A DNA stretch of 9,961 bases from Tardiphaga sp. (GTDB lineage Bacteria; Pseudomonadota; Alphaproteobacteria; Rhizobiales; Xanthobacteraceae): positions 1-9,961 of the forward strand of contig JAQGJF010000162.1 of the NCBI GenBank assembly GCA_028290765.1. The letters are read 5' to 3'. Positions within the stretch are counted from its first letter, which is position 1. Every line of letters begins with the position of its first letter. This document shows positions 6,486 through 9,961 of the stretch, in pieces. Below the pieces are notes generated by a model. That model searched no databases. It was not told the origin of the DNA and saw only the letters and a list, made by a program, of their open reading frames with translations. The translations under genes were made by a program, and so were the position numbers.

Positions 6486-6836
6486 ATGAGGCTCTTTGCG
6501 GTTGCGGTTTCGGTCGGACTGGCGTTTTGCGTGATGGGTACCGCTACTGCGCGGGATGATGGCCGGTATGCCGGATCGCCGCTCAAGCCGTGGTTCGATA
6601 CCCTCAAGAGCAGCAAAGGGCTCTGCTGCTCCGATGCCGACGGGTTTGCTGTATCGGATCCCGACTGGGATTCGAAGGACGGCCATTACCGCGTGCGCCT
6701 GGAAGGCGAGTGGATCGTCGTCCCCGACGATGCGGTCATCACCGAGCCCAATCGAGCCGGGCGGACCATGGTCTGGCCGGTCAAAGGCAGCCTCGGGACG
6801 ATCATTCGCTGCTTTCTGCCCGGAAGCATGACGTGA
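6486..6836 (+). CDS. Small exported protein with GLCCSDADG motif, 116 aa
   Basis: A small protein of unknown function, probably periplasmic. Residues 1-22 (MRLFAVAVSVGLAFCVMGTATA) form a Sec signal peptide with likely cleavage after Ala22; the mature part is about 94 residues. It contains KGLCCSDADG (Cys47-Cys48), a middle DGHYRVRLEGEWIVVPDDAVI that reads as beta strands, and a closing GTIIRCFLPGSMT with Cys109, so a disulfide is possible. I recall similar small exported proteins as widespread in Bradyrhizobium, but no function is known to me. The Shine-Dalgarno GGAGG at 6474-6478 is seven bases before ATG 6486 and four before ATG 6483, so 6486 is preferred. It seems to be transcribed alone, with an EcfG-like promoter candidate upstream, and converges with the ABC permease operon. 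Confidence 0.8.
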   Translation: MRLFAVAVSVGLAFCVMGTATARDDGRYAGSPLKPWFDTLKSSKGLCCSDADGFAVSDPDWDSKDGHYRVRLEGEWIVVPDDAVITEPNRAGRTMVWPVKGSLGTIIRCFLPGSMT

Positions 6837-6838
6837 GA

Positions 6839-6902
6839 TAGAGCGTTTTCGAGCGAAGTGGCTGCCGGTTCGCGTGAAGAAAACGCGTCCAAACAAGATG
6901 CT
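6839..6902. repeat. Short interspersed palindromic repeat (GAGCGTTTTCGAGCGAAGTGG type)
   Basis: Perfect 8-base arms GCGTTTTC (6843-6850) and GAAAACGC (6879-6886) flank a 28-base centre containing GAGCGAAGTGG and CCGGTTCGCG. I recall this motif as an abundant intergenic repeat in Bradyrhizobium and relatives; that is from memory, not a search. It lies between two convergent genes, just past the stop at 6836, and may help end both transcripts. Confidence 0.7.
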
Positions 6903-6935
6903 TTCGCGCGATTGCGCAGCGACGATCGACCGTCA

Positions 6936-7817
6936 TCAGTCCTTCAGCCCGGTGCTCGCGACGCCCTGCACGAATTGCCGTCGCAAAAACACGAACAGCG
7001 TGATGCTGGGGATCAGCACGATCGACGAGGCGGCGCTAAGTCGGCCGACATCGACGGTAAAACCGGTCTGGAACAGCGCGAGGCCAACCTCGATGGTGTA
7101 GGAGGTCTTGGTCGAGGTAACGATCAAGGGCCAGGTGAAGGCGGTCCAGGCCTGGAAGAAGGCGAGCACGCCGAGGGCGGCGAGCGGGCCGCGCAGCAGC
7201 GGCAGCACGATATAGAAGAACACCCAGAATTCACTTGCCCCGTCGATCCGCGCGGCTTCGAGCAACTCGTCGGGGATGGAATGGATGACGTTCTGCCGGA
7301 TCAGGAAGATGCCGAAACTCATCACCAGATAGCCGATCAACAGTCCCCACAGCGAATCCAGCGCGCCGAGCGCCTTGACCTGGAAATACAGCGGGATCAT
7401 GTAGACCTCGAACGGAATGATCGCGGTCGCCAGGATGACCGCAAACACGACGTTGAGGACTTTGGACGGAAACTTGCCGAGGATGTAGCCGGCGATCGCC
7501 GACGTCGCCATGATCGAGAGCGTGGAGAGGCAGGCGAACAGAAAGCTGTTGCCGATCCAGCGCAGCAACGGGGTCTCGCTGAGCACGGAGGTGAAATTTT
7601 CCAGCGTCGGCGCATGCGGAACGACCGTCGGCGGCCAGAGCAATATCTCTTGCGGCGTCTTGAAGGCGTTGCCGACGAGAAAGACCAGCGGCAGCAGCAT
7701 CACCAGCGAAAACGCGATCAGGAAGGCGTCGATGACGATGTTGGTCACCAGCGCCTTCAGGCGCAGGCGGCGATCGCCGACCACTTCGTCATAGGCGAAA
7801 TTCGGTGCCTCGGTCAT
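6936..7817 (-). CDS. Carbohydrate ABC transporter permease (MalG/UgpE-like)
   Basis: A 293-residue inner-membrane subunit of a type I ABC importer for sugars or sugar-like solutes; it pairs with the upstream permease to form the channel. Six membrane segments are apparent, at about 28-50, 90-112, 122-145, 157-175, 205-227 and 262-278. The cytoplasmic EAA loop DELLEAARIDGASEFWVFFYIVLPLL has Glu187-Ala-Ala and Gly193, the contact site for the ATPase. The ending FLRRQFVQGVASTGLKD is a hallmark of the MalG/UgpE branch. ATG 7815-7817 is chosen: it overlaps the TGA of the upstream permease as ATGA, pointing to translational coupling. The frame stays open further upstream only as a shadow of that gene. 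No ATPase gene follows; the next gene is convergent, so the ATPase must be upstream of the binding protein or elsewhere. Confidence 0.93.
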   Translation of the reverse strand: MTEAPNFAYDEVVGDRRLRLKALVTNIVIDAFLIAFSLVMLLPLVFLVGNAFKTPQEILLWPPTVVPHAPTLENFTSVLSETPLLRWIGNSFLFACLSTLSIMATSAIAGYILGKFPSKVLNVVFAVILATAIIPFEVYMIPLYFQVKALGALDSLWGLLIGYLVMSFGIFLIRQNVIHSIPDELLEAARIDGASEFWVFFYIVLPLLRGPLAALGVLAFFQAWTAFTWPLIVTSTKTSYTIEVGLALFQTGFTVDVGRLSAASSIVLIPSITLFVFLRRQFVQGVASTGLKD

Positions 7818-8704
7818 GCCCGGCCGCCTTTCTCGCGCAGCATGCCGAACTGGATCAGCGTCAGCACCAGCACGATCACCAGCAGCACCACGGCTTCGGA
7901 GGCGGCATAGCCGACGCGGTAATTGCGAAAACTGTTTTCCAGCATGTCGAGCACCAGCACGCGGACCTGGCGGCCGGGGGCGCCTTGCGAATCCGAGGCG
8001 AGGATGAAGGCCTGGGCGTAGACGTTGAAGCCGGACACCAGCGTGACCACCGAAACATACAGCGTGATCGGCTTGAGCAGCGGGATCGACAGATACCAGA
8101 AGGATTGCGGACCCGAGGCGCCGTCGAGCCGCGCCGCCTCGTACAGCGACTGCGGCAGGTTCTTGAAGCCGACCAGATAGATCAGCACCGCATAGCCGAG
8201 CGCCTGCCAGGCGCACAGCACGATGATGCAGACCAAGGACAGCGTCGGGTCGAACAGCCAGGCTTTCGGCGCGACCCCGAACCAGTCCAGCAGCGCATTG
8301 AGCGGTCCGAGCCGGGCGTCAAAAATCCACTTCCAGGCCATCGCGGCCGGCACCAGCGAGACGACATGGGGCAGGAACACGGCGGTCTCGTAAAAGCCGG
8401 CGAGGCGCGACTGGGTGCGGTGGTAGATCAAGGCGGCGAGAAACAGCGCGGTCGGGATGGTGATGATCAACACGCCGAAGGCGATGATGGTGGTGTTGAG
8501 CAAGGCTTCGAGGAACAGCGGGTCGCCGGTCAGCTCGCGAAAATTATCCAGGCCGATGAAGGGTTTGTTTTTCGACAGGATATTCCAGCGGTGCAGGCTG
8601 AGCCGCAGCGTCTCGCCGATCGGATAGAGCCGGACCGCGGAGTAGATGATGAGGATCGGCAGCAGCGCGAGGCCGGCAAAGATCCATTTTTTCCGCTCCA
8701 GCAT
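7814..8704 (-). CDS. Carbohydrate ABC transporter permease (MalF/UgpA-like)
   Basis: A 296-residue inner-membrane permease, the first of the two channel subunits. Six hydrophobic segments are visible, at about 8-27, 72-95, 106-127, 157-178, 212-233 and 267-287. The EAA loop SLYEAARLDGASGPQSFWYLSIPLL has Glu189-Ala-Ala and Gly195. The ordinary length without a long periplasmic insertion places it with UgpA/LacF-like permeases rather than enterobacterial MalF. ATG 8702-8704 gives MLERKKWIFAGLALLP, a typical short basic cytoplasmic lead into the first segment; the ribosome-binding site is weak. The stop overlaps the next permease's start by four bases. It is separated from the binding-protein gene by 155 bases holding a large palindromic repeat. 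The substrate cannot be read from the sequence. Confidence 0.93.
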   Translation of the reverse strand: MLERKKWIFAGLALLPILIIYSAVRLYPIGETLRLSLHRWNILSKNKPFIGLDNFRELTGDPLFLEALLNTTIIAFGVLIITIPTALFLAALIYHRTQSRLAGFYETAVFLPHVVSLVPAAMAWKWIFDARLGPLNALLDWFGVAPKAWLFDPTLSLVCIIVLCAWQALGYAVLIYLVGFKNLPQSLYEAARLDGASGPQSFWYLSIPLLKPITLYVSVVTLVSGFNVYAQAFILASDSQGAPGRQVRVLVLDMLENSFRNYRVGYAASEAVVLLVIVLVLTLIQFGMLREKGGRA

Positions 8705-8757
8705 CTAGTTGCCCGGCTTCGAACCAAAACGGTCACAGGGACAGGGGGCGCCAAACC

Positions 8758-8840
8758 CGTCATTGCGAGCGAAGCGAAGCAATCCAGGAGCCACAAGAAA
8801 GGACTGGATTGCTTCGTCGCAAGAGCTCCTCGCAATGACG
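8758..8840. repeat. Interrupted palindromic repeat between binding-protein and permease genes
   Basis: Outer arms CGTCATTGCGAG (8758-8769) and CTCGCAATGACG (8829-8840) are perfect 12-base complements. Inner arms CGAAGCAATCCAG (8775-8787) and CTGGATTGCTTCG (8804-8816) are perfect 13-base complements around a 16-base loop. The CGTCATTGCGAGCGAAGCGAAGCAATCC type is, from memory, a frequent intergenic repeat in Bradyrhizobium and Rhodopseudomonas. It fills most of the 155-base gap within an operon and would be transcribed as a strong hairpin. Confidence 0.85.
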
Positions 8841-8859
8841 GAGAGACGTCTTTGTTCTT

Positions 8860-9961
8860 TCACTTCCCGAGCAAACCTTCGCGCTTGAGGATCTCATTCG
8901 CCTCTGCCTCGGTGGCGGCGAGATGCGCGTCGATCGCCTTGTCGTCGTCGGCCATCTTGGCGTCGGCGAAGGCGGTGACCAGTTTGGCGGCGACGCGGCT
9001 GAGGATTTCGTCGCTGACGTCGAGCGCCGGCACCGCGAACAGGTCGTAGCCTTTGGGATTGTCGACGAACGCCGCGAAGGTCGGCGCCGATCCGGTGACC
9101 GCGGAATAATCGCCGGTCCGGTTCGGCAGCCAGCCGATCGTCTTCAGCATCCAGACCTGATTGTCCGGCTCATTGGCGGCGAGCGCAAAGGCCCAGGCGG
9201 CGTCGGCCTCGGCGCCCTTGGCGCTGACATAGAGATTGACCGGCACGCTCATCGAGCCGCGCGGCAGCGGCGCGGTGGCGTAGGTGAGGGCCGGGGCCTT
9301 CTTGGCGATGTCGCCGATCACCCAGGATTCGCGGATGAACATCGCGGTCTGGCCGCGCTCGAAGGCTTCGGCATCGGCCGGCATTTCCGGCGACACGGTC
9401 TTGGTCTTGTGGATGTTGACGAGATATTGCTTCAAGGCCTTGCGTCCGGCCTCGTTGGCGAGCGTCGCCTTCCATTTGCCGTCAGCGGTCGGGGTGAGGA
9501 TGTTGCCGCCGAACTGGAACAAATTGATCCAGAATTTCTCGGCGACGCCTTGCCCGCCGCCCGACAGGCGCATGCTCCAGCCCGACACCGTGGCCTTGCC
9601 GGAGCCGTCGCGCTGCGTCAGTTTTTCGGCATAGGCGTTGTAGTCGTCCATGGTCGCGGGCGGTTTGGCGAGGCCGGCGGCCTTGAACATGTCGGTGTTG
9701 TAGAACAGCGCCACCTGGCCGTGGAACAGCGGCATGCCATAGACGGTGCCGCCGAGGCCGGCGCGCTCGGCAAAGAACGGGGTGAAATTTGTGGTGTTAT
9801 TGACGAACGACACCACATTGGCCGGCGCCTTCGGCAAGAGATCGTTGTTGAGATAGCGCCCGGCGCTGGCCGAATTGAGTTCTATCACCAGCGATCGATC
9901 GCCGCCCGACGCCAGCGCTAGCGCGACGCGCTTCTCGTGTTCGCGGAGCGGTCTGGCCTCG
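8860..9961 (-). CDS. Carbohydrate ABC transporter substrate-binding protein (partial, N-terminus outside window)
   Basis: The visible 366 residues are the body and C-terminus of a family 1 extracellular solute-binding protein (MalE/UgpB type), a periplasmic receptor that delivers a sugar or sugar-like solute to the permeases downstream. Family signatures are GGTVYGMPLFHGQVALFYNT, then MFKAAGLAKPPATMDDYNAYAEKL, AMFIRESWVIGDI, and GWLPNRTGDY near the end. The frame is open to the window edge, reading EHEKRVALALASGGDRSLVIELNSASAGRYL, which is normal family sequence. The GTG at 9888 is therefore an internal codon, not a start. The signal peptide and first few dozen residues lie beyond 9961. Stop is TGA 8860-8862. 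It is the first visible gene of the operon; ligand identity cannot be inferred. Confidence 0.92.
   Translation of the reverse strand, partial: EARPLREHEKRVALALASGGDRSLVIELNSASAGRYLNNDLLPKAPANVVSFVNNTTNFTPFFAERAGLGGTVYGMPLFHGQVALFYNTDMFKAAGLAKPPATMDDYNAYAEKLTQRDGSGKATVSGWSMRLSGGGQGVAEKFWINLFQFGGNILTPTADGKWKATLANEAGRKALKQYLVNIHKTKTVSPEMPADAEAFERGQTAMFIRESWVIGDIAKKAPALTYATAPLPRGSMSVPVNLYVSAKGAEADAAWAFALAANEPDNQVWMLKTIGWLPNRTGDYSAVTGSAPTFAAFVDNPKGYDLFAVPALDVSDEILSRVAAKLVTAFADAKMADDDKAIDAHLAATEAEANEILKREGLLGK

Noticed and set aside
7818..8216. N-terminal extension of the second permease up to 8216
   Set aside because: It lies wholly within the first permease gene. The ATGA overlap and normal family length support the start at 7817.
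9886..9888. GTG at 9888 as the start of the binding protein
   Set aside because: The frame continues upstream to the window edge with family-like sequence, and a start here would leave an exported protein without a signal peptide.
7805..9921. Long plus-strand frames antisense to the ABC transporter genes
   Set aside because: They overlap genes with clear family motifs on the minus strand and have antisense-type composition.

Overview
The window looks like chromosomal DNA from a high-GC alphaproteobacterium, most likely Bradyrhizobium, Rhodopseudomonas or a close relative (Nitrobacteraceae). The grounds are GC-rich codon use, GTG starts, the flavour of the hypothetical proteins, and four families of palindromic intergenic repeats that I recall as common in those genomes. 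No database search was possible, so the taxonomic call is an inference.

Layout. Positions 1-173 hold the 3' end of an unrecognised plus-strand gene. An AT-rich promoter-like stretch follows, then a small plus-strand hypothetical gene (278-604). Positions 605-1080 contain no gene: they hold about 2.2 tandem copies of a roughly 198-bp unit built from five REP-like palindromes. A minus-strand LysR-type regulator of the NodD/NahR/LinR type follows (1081-1992). Next, on the plus strand, is an N-terminally short transglutaminase-like cysteine protease of the BTLCP/LapG family (2115-2546). Its frame reads upstream into a fragment that looks like an FG-GAP (integrin-alpha-type) repeat, which suggests gene remains or a fusion scar. 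A 152-bp palindromic mosaic (2681-2832) separates this gene from the convergent exodeoxyribonuclease III gene xthA (2861-3634, minus). A weakly supported minus-strand ORF lies directly upstream of xthA.

The centre is a complete glycogen-debranching enzyme gene, glgX (4171-6291, plus), with all four GH13 motifs. A small exported protein (6486-6836, plus) follows, with a good Shine-Dalgarno sequence and an EcfG-like promoter candidate. The right third is a minus-strand carbohydrate ABC importer. It comprises a solute-binding protein that runs off the window edge (8860-9961), an inner-membrane permease (7814-8704) and a second permease (6936-7817), the two permease genes overlapping by ATGA. No ATPase gene lies in the window. 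A long palindromic repeat sits between the binding-protein and first permease genes, the same position as the REP element between malE and malF in Escherichia coli.

How the genes relate. The three importer genes form one transport operon. glgX mobilises stored glycogen by debranching, and xthA repairs DNA; neither shows an operon partner of known function. I see no wholly new multi-gene system. The most interesting parts are the repeat architecture, the FG-GAP/BTLCP junction, the placement of the repeat inside the transporter operon, and the possible general-stress promoter of the small exported protein.
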